A stretch of 64,000 nt of DNA from Epiperipatus broadwayi. Taxonomy: Eukaryota; Onychophora; Udeonychophora; Euonychophora; Peripatidae. Position 1 is the stretch's first letter. Each line of letters opens with the position of its first letter. The stretch is from NCBI GenBank assembly GCA_028023455.1, contig JAQFVV010012544.1, positions 1,374,501 through 1,438,500 of the forward strand. The letters are read 5' to 3'. Both the position numbers and the translations under genes were made by a program. The notes beneath the pieces are model-generated. The model was not told the DNA's origin and searched no databases. It worked only from the letters and a program-made list of their open reading frames with translations. Positions 48,484 through 59,744 of this stretch are shown piece after piece.

Positions 48484-50125
48484 AAAGAGAAAAAAAATAG
48501 TTAAATCAGTTTGAAAAAAAGTTCAGTAGAATTTATTGTGTTAAAACATATACATGCAAACAAATAAATCTTCGCAATGAATAAATTCATCACATTGCGC
48601 GCACACAACAGATATATATATTAAATTTAATGGTTGATTACTTCATCCAACGTGTGTAATATCAAAAAAACTATTATTTAAATGTCTGATAAATTATCGT
48701 TTTTATAACCAGCAAGTTATAAACGTTTTCAATGCATAAATTACAGATTCCATTTTATATTCCACATATGATTAGACTAATTAACTTTATACTTATTTAA
48801 TATGTATGTCTTTACATCCTATTAACTATTTATTGTTGTAATACAAAGCAAAGACTTTGGGCGAACATTTTTTACACTTATGTCTAAAATGTCTATCTTT
48901 TAATATTGTTTTTAACATTCTCTATAAGCCCTAAAATATTTTTTAAACATCTAAAATCAATAAAGTTTGCATAAATATTTAAATTCAAAATATTAATTGG
49001 TTTCCCAATATTGGTTTAATAAATGAAAATAGACTCAATAGAAGTAAAAGGGATTACAATAAAAATTTTGTTAGATTACGTTTTTTTTTTTTTTTTAATA
49101 ATTAGGATTATAAAAAAAGTTTATTCTGAAAGAATATATCTTAATGAGTTATAAACTGAGAAAGTAGAGGTTATATAAGAGAAAAATGATAATTTTGGTT
49201 TAAATCAAATTGTTTTTTATAAATCTTAAACCTATTCAATTTTTTTACATAATCTTAACTCCGCATAAGTTTATATCATTTTTTTAAAATCTTCATATAA
49301 ATAAAAATCATGACAATTTTTTTAAAAATCTATTTTTTTTTTTTGTCTTAAATCAACTACAAATCTCTCAATCTTTTTTGTTTTAGTCTTGACTGTTTTA
49401 GAAATAATCTCAACAATTCTCTATTTTTTCCAATATTATTTCAATTATAAACTTTACCACAATCTTCATTATTGATATTTCATCTCGTTTTTATCTAAAT
49501 TAAATTATGTTGTGGAAACATGTCCCTTAAATTATATCAATATTTTTTAATAGAATCTCTTCAGTTTGATTTACTTCTTCTTTATTTATATATTCTATGC
49601 CTATCCAAACTTTTATTTTCTTATATATTATATTAAAGGTAAATATTATTTGAAATTCTTTTCATTTTAACATTTTATTTCTGATAACACTTGCATAATC
49701 TTAGCTGAAATAAATGTCAAATGTCTATTAAGATTTCTATATTTATTTTAGGTAAAATTTTGTTCAGCGATACAGATATTATTTGGATTGATTAAGGGGG
49801 TGGGCATTTAAGTAAAATAACATATAAATTTATTTGCTACTTTTTAAGAAATGGCACTAAGAAAAAAATGTCAAGTTTGTTTTAGATCTTACTACTTGAA
49901 TGAAATAATGGATTTGATCCATGCACGACATTTACAATTTGGTTTCATAATAACTTAAGAGTTGTGTTTTATTCTTGGTAAAAAAATTTACTACTAATAT
50001 AAACAAAATACGGCCATTTACTATTTATTATTATATGTATTTTCTCTTATTACATAAAAATGTATCCTAAAACTCTGTGTTGTTTTAGTGTATAAATAAA
50101 TATGTTTGTTAGATCACATTTCAAT
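48484..50125. other. AT-rich intergenic sequence
   Basis: Nothing is recognised beyond homopolymer runs (near 49081-49096 and 49330-49342). Confidence 0.5.
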
Positions 50126-50138
50126 TGAAATCAATAAA

Positions 50139-50362
50139 CACAAAGGCAAAACTTTCCATACAGTAGTGCCATTCAATGCAAGCTAGAGTAATCAATGGAT
50201 GCACAAAGGATTGGACATAAAATCCCTATCTAATGACTACTCATCCAATATCCCCAGACTGGTTTCTAACTTGTGGCTTTCATCAATGATAGGAACTGAG
50301 AGTTCTACACCTCTGTGTTTAGCTTGTGGAAGCATAAAGAATGGTGATCATGTGATGTTTAA
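50139..50362 (-). mobile_element. Hammerhead-bearing short retroelement, 224 bp, with TSD
   Basis: It is bounded by TGAAATCAATAAA at 50126-50138 and 50363-50375, a perfect 13-bp target duplication. The plus-strand ends are 'cacaaaggcaaaactttcc' and GGTGATCATGTGATGTTTA, both shared with the 27.0-27.5 kb element. It is a single minus-strand unit with one hammerhead-like motif about 70 nt from its 5' side. It has no ORF and no poly-A tail. It is a clean monomer-sized insertion, consistent with reverse transcription of a small RNA. Confidence 0.75.
50251..50293 (-). ncRNA. Hammerhead-like motif (group B)
   Basis: Minus strand: the core is TTGATGA (only the first base differs from CTGATGA). It is followed by AAGCCACAAGTTA and GAAA (50263-50266), then CCAG and GTC (50257-50259). 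Stem I pairing next to the core (ATCA with TGGG) is weaker than in the 27-kb copies, and stem II is degraded. It is probably a decayed ribozyme. Confidence 0.5.
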
Positions 50363-50375
50363 TGAAATCAATAAA

Positions 50376-51790
50376 ATGAGTACCAAACTATGATTCATTA
50401 AATAGATACATCTCTAACATAACTGAAAAACACATAATTGCAAATTGATTAGACCTTCAAGAAATATAATGGCAGAAAAGAACAGAATGCAAATTGAAAT
50501 GGGTTTTTTTCCCTGAGAATAGTAAATATGATCAAACTTACCTGCAAATATGACTATTTTTAATAGTTGAAAAAATCACCTTGCTTTGGAAACTGTTTAT
50601 ATAGACACATCAAAAGAGAACATTGTGATATGATATGACAGAGTATCTACAATAAGAAACTGTTTACCTCAGAACATTGAAATTCTCAAACTGTGGTAAT
50701 GATATTGGATACTTTTCTGGCTTACATAGAAACTTTAGCATGCTAAAATATTTGAATCAATTATTTGTGATATTGTTGAAAAATATATCCTGCATGTTTT
50801 AGGAAGTCATGGATGACAATTCAATTCTGTTCTTTCTGGTACTCATACTTCTTATGACCTTCCTAGCAGTAAACCATCTAATTATTATTATAGTATTTAT
50901 TTCAGTTGAGATGATTTATATTATTTAGAAAGCCAGATTTGTGTTGATATAAAAAAGTGACTCTTTTACAGGACAATCTTTATAGTAATGAAAATGTATT
51001 GGAAAGTTTTATTTGTTATCAAATTTTGTTATGGTGTGATGTTATTTGATAGGCCTTCAGATAAACTTTTTCCTTACTCTTAATTCTTCCCAACAATTAG
51101 AATGTTTATTTTTAATTTATAATTGTTATTTACTTTTGGTGACTTTATTTATAATCCAGTAATATGGTTTCTCAAAACTTATTTCGTATAACACAAATCC
51201 CATTAATTTACACAACTAAAATTATATGAGATTATATGTGGACAATAAAAAATTTACCATTAAATGTGAATGTTTGGGATATGCAAATCATCTATCATGA
51301 GAAATGAACTATCGTAGAGCATTTATTTTTCAGCAGTAGTCCTGATTTTTTATAATTTTTAACTTGCACATAAATGTAACATGCTGAAGACACATGATTT
51401 TCAAATTATGAAAGTATGAATGTAGAAAAAAAATTATATCTTGATAGTGTCTTTGGAAAAGCATAGAAAATACTGGGTAAACTTTAAGTAATACATTGTA
51501 TCTCTTCCACAATTATAAACAAGGTTGACATTTGCTGTTGTCTAATTTGCAGTGAGATTTTGTCTTCAATCATGATTTTCTATACATTGGTGAAGATTTC
51601 ATATGGTAAGTTTTGTATCATATCTCTGATAATGTCTGACTGCTAAAATTTCAAAAAAAAAAAAAAAACTAATGGCTATTAAACAGGTGCTCATCAACCA
51701 ATGTGTTGCGATTTCCTGACATAATATTACTTTTTGTTTAATATGATTTCATATTTGTTTTTGCAGTTTTATTATATTTCATCATAAGAA
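50376..51790. other. AT-rich intergenic sequence
   Basis: No gene is recognised. An A run lies at 51651-51668. Confidence 0.5.
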
Positions 51791-51794
51791 AAGT

Positions 51795-52008
51795 ATATAT
51801 ATTGCTTATAACACTTCTTTCATATACACTTCAATGCAAACAAATTTTCTTAAAAACTTCTTTATTTTCCTTACAGTTTTGACTGTCCAGCAGTCTTCAT
51901 CAGAGCTCTAATCTTCTCCTCTGCTGTAAGGAAAATAAAGAAGTTTTTAAAAAAATTTGTTTGCATTGAAGTGTATATGAAATAAGTGTTATAAGTAATA
52001 TATATATT
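51795..52008 (-). mobile_element. Hairpin element with a hammerhead core in the loop (group D)
   Basis: Arms of about 80 bp (51795-51876 and 51924-52005) are near-perfect inverted repeats. They include CTTCAATGCAAACAAATTTT and CTTCTTTATTTTCCTTACAG with their complements. The 47-bp loop holds, on the minus strand, CTGATGA (51897-51903). Stem II GACTG/CAGTC follows with loop CTGGA. AAAA then stands where GAAA is expected, followed by CTGTAAGG. CTGTAAGG and CCTTACAG from the arms would serve as an extended stem I. The key G of GAAA is changed to A. Confidence 0.65.
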
Positions 52009-52009
52009 T

Positions 52010-54560
52010 TATATGAAGATATGCAAAGAAAGTGAAAGAGAAGAATAAGAGAATATACTTTTCATAAGAAAAGTAGTGAATGAAAAGATAATATAACTTT
52101 AATAGTAAAATCCCCTCAAAAATGATGGTTTTGGTAAGACAGGTGGACCATCTATTTTATAGAGATTTGTGGGAAACTTTATGAAAAAATATTTCTTCAA
52201 AGTTTATTTATTGCTTCTTTTATATAGTGTTTACATAAATAAGATAAGGTGTGTTTAGACATTTAAATTGCTGACACTTATAAAAACACTACATTATTAT
52301 TTAGATCATAAATGTGACTGTTAGTGACCATATTTATGTTGTTTTCTTAGATAAGTCAACTGGTTGACTTCTTTTCTACTCAGAAGCTAAAACCATGTTA
52401 AAGTCTTAAGTATTAAGAATTTAATATCTTTTGGTCCAATGTACTTTTCATGGTGTATTGAGTATAATAACTTGATATTATTTTAAAAAATGATTTTTTT
52501 TTGCATTCTTCTAAATTATCTGATTTTATGATCATGTATTAGAGATTAAATTATAGTGTTATAATCTTTATCAAAAATTATTAAGTATGTTTATTAAGAA
52601 TGAGTTACTGATGTTTAATTTTTTAGTTTTTTCACTGGTATTTTAAAACAATGGGATCATAGATTCTATTACAAATAGCTGCAAGAATTCTTTGATATTA
52701 ATAGTCATTTAACATTATGCTTATCTAAACTAACATAAACTTTAAATAGATGTAAATTAATATTATCAATATTTATATTAACAGAATAATAAGGTTTTGT
52801 CGACTTTTATATTTGCTTTGTATTCACACGCAAGTTTGAACCAGATTTACTACTCAATTTCTGAATCAAATGTTTTTTTATTATTTATTTTAAATAATTA
52901 TTGCCTTATAATTAAATTTACTTTTTGCTTTCATACCTAAAAAAATGTAAAAAAAAAATTCAATTATAAATATAAATTTTAATTTAATAATGGCTCTTTT
53001 TATTTACTTAGTTATTTTCCTTCTCAAATTTAACTTCAATTCTATTACTTCTAAATGTTAGTTTAAATGTATTATAATGATTCAGTATGAAAGGGCAGCA
53101 ATAGTAATAAATTACCATTAATATGTGAATATGAACACAGCAATGAATGTTTTTAGTGAATAAAAGCAGAGAAATCACAAAATATAAGTAAATATAAGTA
53201 ATAATATTGCATTAGTAATAATAATCATTATTCAAAAATTAGCAGATAATCAACGGTCATCTATTGTAATTGAATTTAAAAGAGTCTTACTATAAAATCT
53301 TAGGCAATCATCATCTGAACAATGGGCCATAATAATATAAAATTAGTCATTAAAATTTTAGTTGCATGTATATATGTAAGTGCTAAAATAACTATAATAA
53401 TATGCACCTCAAAACAATCTGGAATAATTATATTAATGCTGATAATCATCAACAGTTAGAGTCATCTGGTACCATAACTCTAGTAACCATCATTAAATTA
53501 ATGAAACATAAAATAAATAGATTCTAAAGATACAATTGTTATTTTAAATTCTAAAGAAATGTGTATAGAAACATCATTTTCAAATACCATCCATTCAGAG
53601 CTAGCTTTGGGATTGCAAGGACCCTATTAACTGTGAATAAGAGAAAATGCACAGTACTTAAATTATGTTACTATAAAATAATTTTAGTGGAATAACAAAA
53701 TAATGATTAATAAAACTAATCATTAATTAAAAGTAAAAACAATTATTTAAAAAATGAAATTCTGATAAATACTTTACATTACAAATAAATCATTCTGATT
53801 TTGACTTACAACTATTATATATTTATACATATTGACACACAAAACTGTACATTTAATATTATTTAAATTATAGCCTACAGAAAAATGTAGCTGGTATATG
53901 CTTATAAAGTTTACACATACATATAGGTCAATATTATTTTATTTAATAGGAAAATACATATATAATGTATACACATAAGTAAAAATATTTTACTTATTAA
54001 TTTTCAATTTTCTTTAAGTTTTAATCTGAATTATTTTCACCATTTAATAATATAAAATTTAAATGTACTGAATCAGTCAAACATGCATTTTCATGTTAAA
54101 ATAAAACACATTGACATTTTTCTAACTCTAAAGCAAGTGTTCTGTGAATAATATAATTAAATTCAATATATATATATATATAATTTTTATTCCCCAGAGA
54201 TTTTTAAACTTGACAAGAAGTCTTATTGGTTACTGACTTTTTATTGTTGACATTTTTTATTAACTGGCTAAATTAATTGTTATTTGCAATTTGTTTACAT
54301 TTTAAATAAAGAACCATATTAGAGACTAATTGCTTTTCATTTTAAAAATTAAATAATTAAATTGAAATGAAATGACCCTTTGATTCCTCTTGGAGTCCTT
54401 AAAGGAACCAAGCAGGGCAAATTCCTAATGTCCACTCCATACGTTCTTGTCATTGCAGCTGTTATTACTATGTGATTATTCATATAGTATACAAACATGG
54501 ATGGGCTGCTCACCAACACGCATTAGCCAGCATGGTGAGTGTATTGGCTTTTTACCTCTG
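52010..54560. other. AT-rich intergenic sequence
   Basis: Nothing is recognised. A small TA run lies near 54163-54182. Confidence 0.5.
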
Positions 54561-54567
54561 AGTTTAA

Positions 54568-55139
54568 GAATACCTTGGTCAGATTATTAATACAGATGGA
54601 AACATAACGGAGGAAATTAATCATAGAATTAAACTTGGTTGGAGTGCTTTTGGTAGAAATAACTTGATACTAAAAGGAAATATGCCTATGTGTTTGAAAA
54701 GAATGGTTTTTAACAAATGTGTTTTACCAGTTCTTACTTATGGATCTGAGACTTGGGCACTTAATAGAAGAGCAATACAGAGACTTCAGACCACTCAAAG
54801 GAGTATGGAGAGATGTATGTTGGGAGTAACAAGAAGAGATCAAAAACACAATGTATGGGTAAGACAACAAACAGGTGTTACTGACCTTATTGAAAAAATT
54901 AAAAGATTGAAATGGAGTTGGGCTGGACATATTGCTAGAAGAGATGATAATAGATGGACAATTGAAATTTTAAACTGGATTCCAAGAGATTGTAAAAGAC
55001 CCAGAAAGAGACAATATGTGAGATGGATGGATGAAATAAGAAAATGTCAGGGGTGTTGTGGAGAAGAGAAGCTAAAGATCGGAGAAGATGGATTAAACTT
55101 GGAGAGACCTTCATCCTGCAGTGGATTGATAATGGTTGA
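54568..55139 (+). pseudogene. RTE-like LINE copy 3 (+), C-terminal fragment
   Basis: The plus strand reads EYLGQIINTDGNITEEINHR, then CLKRMVFNKCVLPVLTYGSE and TWALNRRAIQRLQTTQRSME. Next come DLIEKIKRLKWSWAGHIARR and WTIEILNWIPRDCKRPRKRQ. After a frameshift near 55050 the true C-terminus follows: WRREAKDRRRWIKLGETF and ILQWIDNG, with the stop at 55137. This is the post-RT domain of RTE/Craft-type LINEs. It is the best preserved of the three copies in the window. It is 5' truncated at about 54568, and its tail runs through GATGATATATA into the retrozyme repeat. Confidence 0.8.
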
Positions 55140-55190
55140 TGATATATATATATATATAAATGCTTTGCTTGAGTTGGTTTTTTAGATCAA

Positions 55191-55248
55191 TGTCCCAACT
55201 TTTCACTGAAGAGACCCATAGGTCAAAACCGGTCTGGGGATGGGGACA
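55191..55248 (+). ncRNA. Hammerhead ribozyme motif (group C), copy 1
   Basis: The core CTGAAGA (55206-55212) is followed by stem II GACC/GGTC with loop CATA. AAAA stands where GAAA is expected (a G-to-A change, in contrast to copy 2), then helix III palindrome ACCGGT and GTC at 55232-55234. Distal stem I is TGTCCC with GGGACA. Proximal stem I is TTTTCA with TGGGGA. The change in GAAA would be expected to impair this copy. Confidence 0.6.
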
Positions 55249-55610
55249 ATCCAAGATAAAAATGATTTGAATGCCTTCTCTTGTAGTAGCATTTATCATA
55301 AATAAAAAAAAGCTTGTTTAGAGTTATTAGCACACTCTTAATTTTACATATTTGTAAGTGCAAGCTATATATAAGTCATGTGACATCTGACTTGTTATTA
55401 TTACTATTATTATTTTGCTGTTGTGGCTTTAGCTAAATTAAAGAGCTAAGGCTACTAATATATGGAGTATCTGAATTAAGTTCAGGCCCATATGATTTTT
55501 TCAGTTGGAGAACTGACTTTAAAGACATGTAGATGTCTAAAAGTTTCAGATCTTCTTCTAACAATTATCTTTTAGATAAATGCTTTGCTTGAGTTGGTTT
55601 TTTAGATCAA

Positions 55611-55668
55611 TGTCCCAACTCTTCACTGAAGAGACCCATAGGTCGAAACCGGTCTGTGGATGGGGACA
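55611..55668 (+). ncRNA. Hammerhead ribozyme motif (group C), copy 2, best preserved
   Basis: CTGAAGA (55626-55632) is followed by a four-pair stem II GACC/GGTC with loop CATA, then GAAA (55645-55648). The helix III palindrome is ACCGGT and the GTC cleavage triplet is at 55652-55654. Distal stem I is TGTCCC with GGGACA; the proximal part has five of six pairs around an internal bulge. All the conserved core bases that I can check by eye are present. The two-base helix III cap implies that efficient folding would need dimerisation through the palindrome. Confidence 0.7.
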
Positions 55669-55769
55669 ATCCAAGATAAAAATGATTTGAATGCCTTCTC
55701 TTGTAGTAGCATTTATCATAAATAAAAAAAAGCTTGTTTAGAGTTATTAACACACTCTTAATTTTATAT

Positions 55770-56010
55770 ATATATTCCCAACAGTTGATTTTTTTCAGCT
55801 GGCTTTCCTGCAATTGTGAAATAGATGTCACATATAGAGAGTTTATAACCAACAGTAGATTTTGTTTGTATTTCTTTTATGTATATATAATGTAGAGTGC
55901 ATATAATGTAAAATGTTATAGTCATAATGTAAGTTGGTTTCTTATATACATTGCTGATATGACATGTTCTGTTTATTACAAATCTAAGATAAATGCTAGT
56001 AGTTTTCAAC
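55770..56010 (-). pseudogene. Possible PLE fragment (-)
   Basis: The minus-strand frame includes NRTCHISNVYKKPTYIMTI. This loosely fits the PLE 'G.L.T.VYRKPT.T..Y' strand that follows the RT core. Nothing else supports it. It adjoins the retrozyme repeat. Confidence 0.25.
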
Positions 56011-57300
56011 TCATTGCAACTTCTATAATTTCATAAACTTCAATTGCAGCAAGCATGTCTACTTCTCATGTAACATGTTGTGAAATCATGAAAAGTCATT
56101 TCATTTTATTTCTTTGGAAGTATAAATTTGATCAATGCAGAAATTATCAGCACTTCTCTTTTAAACTGATTTTATATGCACTTTAAATAACTATCAGTTC
56201 AACTGAATCCACTGTTTGTAATAGACACAATATAAAATATATAATGGGATAATTAACTAATAAAAACAAGATAATAATTAAATTACCATTGCTCTCTTTT
56301 TTTTTATTTTATATTCATCAAAATCAAAAATAAGTATAAAAAATATATTAAACTTAAATTTTTTTATTAATTCTTTAAGTAAAAGCATATTATAGAATTA
56401 ACTCTATAATTAATGTATATTACAAAAAAAAATATTTTTGTTTCAGACAAAAATATTTTTTGGTTATTTTAAAAGTTTATATTTTTATCAAAGCCAGAAA
56501 GAAGTGAAATAAAAATATTTGTACACATAGAGACCTTTTTTGTAATTTATTTTAAATAATTTATATGCCAAAAATGTCAAGATATATTATTATTTAATCA
56601 ATCAATATTTCAGTTATTTCAGGTTTTATTTTCAATAAGTATATATATTATTTTTGTCTGTATTAATTTATATTTTTCCTTTTAAGATCTGAATTCACAC
56701 ATATATTACATTGTGTGTCATGACACTAATATGTCTCACTAATTAACTTTTGGACATTCACATTTAGCTTAAGATTTATTTTAATCAATTCCAATTTTTT
56801 AGATTAATTTTATATTGTGCACACATGTAATAATTATCTCAATCTATTCCACTGATATACAATGAAATTAATTACTTTTATTATCTGGAAATTTACAAGC
56901 ATTAGCTTTCCCTGTAATGATTTATTTGGGAAGTTATTATTGTTATACAATTTTTCCTACCCAAAATCTTATCAATATTTTATTTTTGTTAGAAACATAT
57001 TTTTTGCTTTGGTAGATTGATTTGATCAAACTCATCAATTTTTTAAACTAATCAATAAAGATAGAAATAATATAATTAACAAATGACTAATTGAATGAGC
57101 CTATTTAAAAAATGAGTTGGCAAACTTAAATTTATTGAGAAAAACTTAATAAATAAACTCATATAACTTTTTATAAAAGATATTTACTTTGGAAGATTTA
57201 CTCTGCACAAACTCTAAATGATAATTTAGCCAAATTGACAATTATAAATCAAAAATGGCTATGATGAAAGGTGTCCTAATCAAATAATTACAATAAAAGT
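56011..57300. other. AT-rich intergenic sequence
   Basis: No gene or repeat is recognised. Confidence 0.5.
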
Positions 57301-57301
57301 A

Positions 57302-57655
57302 CTGAAAACCTTCGACAGATGTGCTTTAAAAAATGCTTTTGTGACAGCCAATCAGATGTAATAATGACTGCATGTGGAACTCTTAATTCTAGAACACAAG
57401 CCAGAAATACAAGAAAAAGATGGGAACCCACCTTCTTCTCTACTTAAATTTATATATAAATAAGCCAGACTCAAGCATTTTGAACTAAGAGTGTGAAGCT
57501 TTAAACACCTTCACATTTAATTCACTAAATATTATATATAAATAAACAACATGAAATCTTTTGATTTACTATGCAGTAATTTTCAAAACATTATTACATC
57601 TGATTGGCTGTCATATAAGCATTTTTTAAAGTGCGTCTATCAAAGGTTTTAGCCT
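57302..57655. mobile_element. MITE-like element with about 62-bp terminal inverted repeats
   Basis: The left end (AAAACCTTCGACAGATGTGC and so on, to 'cagatgtaataatg') and the right end (57592-57654) are inverted copies with about ten differences. The element is about 350 bp long and encodes nothing. A central imperfect palindrome (GATGGGAACCCACC) resembles short hairpins at 2.9 and 3.9 kb. No clear target duplication could be read. Confidence 0.7.
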
Positions 57656-58555
57656 TTCACATTATTATTTACATCATCTGCTTGTGCTTAATAAATTAAT
57701 ATATTTAATAAAAGTACTGATAAAACTAAATGACCAACAATAAATAATTCAATACCCTTTTTTTTTAAAAAAAAAGTAAGAAATTGATTATGTTTAGGAT
57801 TTCAAAAACTCAGAAATCATTTATACCACACAAATGATATCTATTAAAAGTGATAAAAAGAAATGTTATTTTATAAAACATATAGCATTTTACTGGTAGA
57901 GAAAGAAGGCAAAAATTATATTACTTTTAATTTAAAATTCCAGAAGCTGATAATAAAGGTTATTTTGAAGACAAAAAGAAAATAGAAACTGTAATTGACT
58001 ACAATTTTCAATTTTGTCAAATAATAAAACCAACCAGTGCCATCTATCATCATTTGTGAAACCAATTGATTGAATGACTAATATTTAGATTTCTTATTTA
58101 CATCATTAAAAATAGTTGAAAAACTGACTTTGAAGAAAGACAATTTAGATTTACCATGATCTCCATTTTTTAATTATAAGTTTATCTGAAATAAAAAAGA
58201 AAGAATAATGAATATTTTATTATTGAAATCTGATTACCCTTTATAATTTAGTGCAATATTTCTCCAAAATCTATCACTGACAATTATGTATCTACTATTA
58301 TATACTATTAATAGTCCATGACATGAGAAAGCTCAAACAAGCATAACTATTCTACAGATCAACATAAATATGAAAATTATTTTAAATATGTAAGACAAAT
58401 ATTAATATTTTTTGGTTTTCTTTGATTAAAAATAATTTTAAATAAATTGCTATCTATTTTAGGGTTCTACAATTTATTTTTTTCAATTACACGTAACATT
58501 TTACAATTGTGCAAAATGACAATGCTTTACATTATAGTATATTAATATATTATAT

Positions 58556-58556
58556 A

Positions 58557-58654
<98 letters not shown>

Positions 58655-58674
58655 CAACAACAACAACAACAAAA
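58556..58674. repeat. (TAA)n(CAA)n microsatellite
   Basis: About 31 TAA units are followed by seven CAA units. Asparagine-rich and leucine-rich frames over it are artefacts. Confidence 0.95.
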
Positions 58675-59159
58675 GCATAAATAGGTGTTTCTTTTTACAG
58701 TTATTTTGTTTAAAAATTATATTACTTTTTTTTTTCAGAAATGCTGCCATGTAATATTTTAGGAAAAAAACAATTTGGCCTGGTTTTAGTTATTCAACAA
58801 CTAATTAATATCATGATCAAAAGATGATATATTTTCCAATTATATAAGGTGCATCTCTTAATAATAAAGTTAAATTTCTTCTTTCTTTTTTTTAAAAAAA
58901 GATACACATTACTTAAAATTTTACCTATTTATCCCTCTTATTATTTTTTAAAAAGTTAAAAACCAATAAATAAATCAAATTTATAAAAGAGAGAGAAAAT
59001 ATTCCTTATTTTATTTCAGTATTTATGATTTTTTAATACTTTTCTCTTTCTTTTATAACTATCTTTAACAAACATTAAATATTCGCTTCCTTATTGTTTG
59101 GAATTTTCATATTATCATTTAAGCTTTTAATTGTTATTTTGAAAAAAAAAACATGAGAA

Positions 59160-59718
59160 GAAATAATTGTTTTCTATATATATGTTGAAACAAAGATTTT
59201 CATGGGTTGCATAAATAAAAGACATATTTTTCAGGTTCATCCATGTTAAAAAATTTTAAAAATTGATATTCTGACATTTCGACTTGGTCACACAAGTCAT
59301 CCACTGGGTGATAAAAGATAGAAAGATGGTTGTAAAGGTGCTACAATCACTGATTTGAATAAACGTTAAAGTTCCACCAATAGCAAAAATGTTAAATTTA
59401 AGAATGTTTTTTAAAAAAATCTTTCCAAATAGGAGAAAGTTTGCATATATCATCTTGCTTATTGATACAATCTGGCCTTTTAAGTATCTCAATGGTTTCT
59501 GTAATTTTGCACTGGTACAGATTATCACATCTGGATATGATCCTGGTAGTAGAAAAATCAATTTTATGACCTGAATCTATAGTATGAAGTGAGAGTGCTG
59601 ATGATGATTAAGGTTGTTTAACTGCATTAGCATGCTCATCTCTCCTAACACTGATGTGATGATTACTCATACCTATGTAAGAAGCTTTACAATTTTTACA
59701 TGAGATTTGATAAACACC
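59160..59718 (-). pseudogene. PLE 3' end (-): GIY-YIG endonuclease and pseudo-LTR hammerhead
   Basis: From 59718 the minus strand reads GVYQISCKNCKASYIGMSNH and then ISVRRDEHANAV. A stop follows, then SSSALSLHTIDSGHKIDFST and ETIEILKRPDCIN in the same frame. These are GVY, the Cys-x2-Cys pair, SYIG, the R/H helix, the 'SALA.H....GH.IDF' block and the 'R...E.IEI.K' glutamate region of PLE GIY-YIG endonucleases. One in-frame stop lies in the domain. About 30 bp after the coding part is the same hammerhead-like motif (59277-59303) and downstream sequence as in the 161-bp array at 16.7-17.5 kb. The RT is not present. Confidence 0.8.
59274..59304 (-). ncRNA. Hammerhead-like motif (group A), PLE-associated
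   Basis: Minus strand: TGGATGA (59297-59303) is followed by CTTG/CAAG as stem II, then TCGAAA (GAAA at 59277-59280) and TGTC. Two of seven 5' core bases differ from CTGATGA. It is placed directly after a GIY-YIG coding end, where PLE hammerheads occur. Confidence 0.5.
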
Positions 59719-59744
59719 ATATATATATATATATATCGTAATAG

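Larger units (their letters stand above)
55157..55767 (+). mobile_element. Retrozyme-like element: two 191-bp repeats, 420-bp period, two hammerheads
   Basis: Segments 55157-55347 and 55577-55767 are direct repeats differing at only a handful of positions. Each contains a compact hammerhead, a following 'aatgatttgaatgcc' segment, and AAGCTTGTTTAGAGTTATTA. The predicted cleavage sites (after GTC at 55234 and 55654) are 420 bp apart. A transcript would therefore release a 420-nt monomer that includes the 229-bp internal part. The internal part matches the single copy at 46.5 kb. There is no protein frame. The repeat-hammerhead-internal-repeat-hammerhead layout is that of retrozymes. Confidence 0.8.

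Noticed and set aside
55607-55852. Minus-strand 81-codon frame across the retrozyme repeat
   Set aside because: It covers the hammerhead of the second repeat and has no homologue in the first repeat's context; chance frame.
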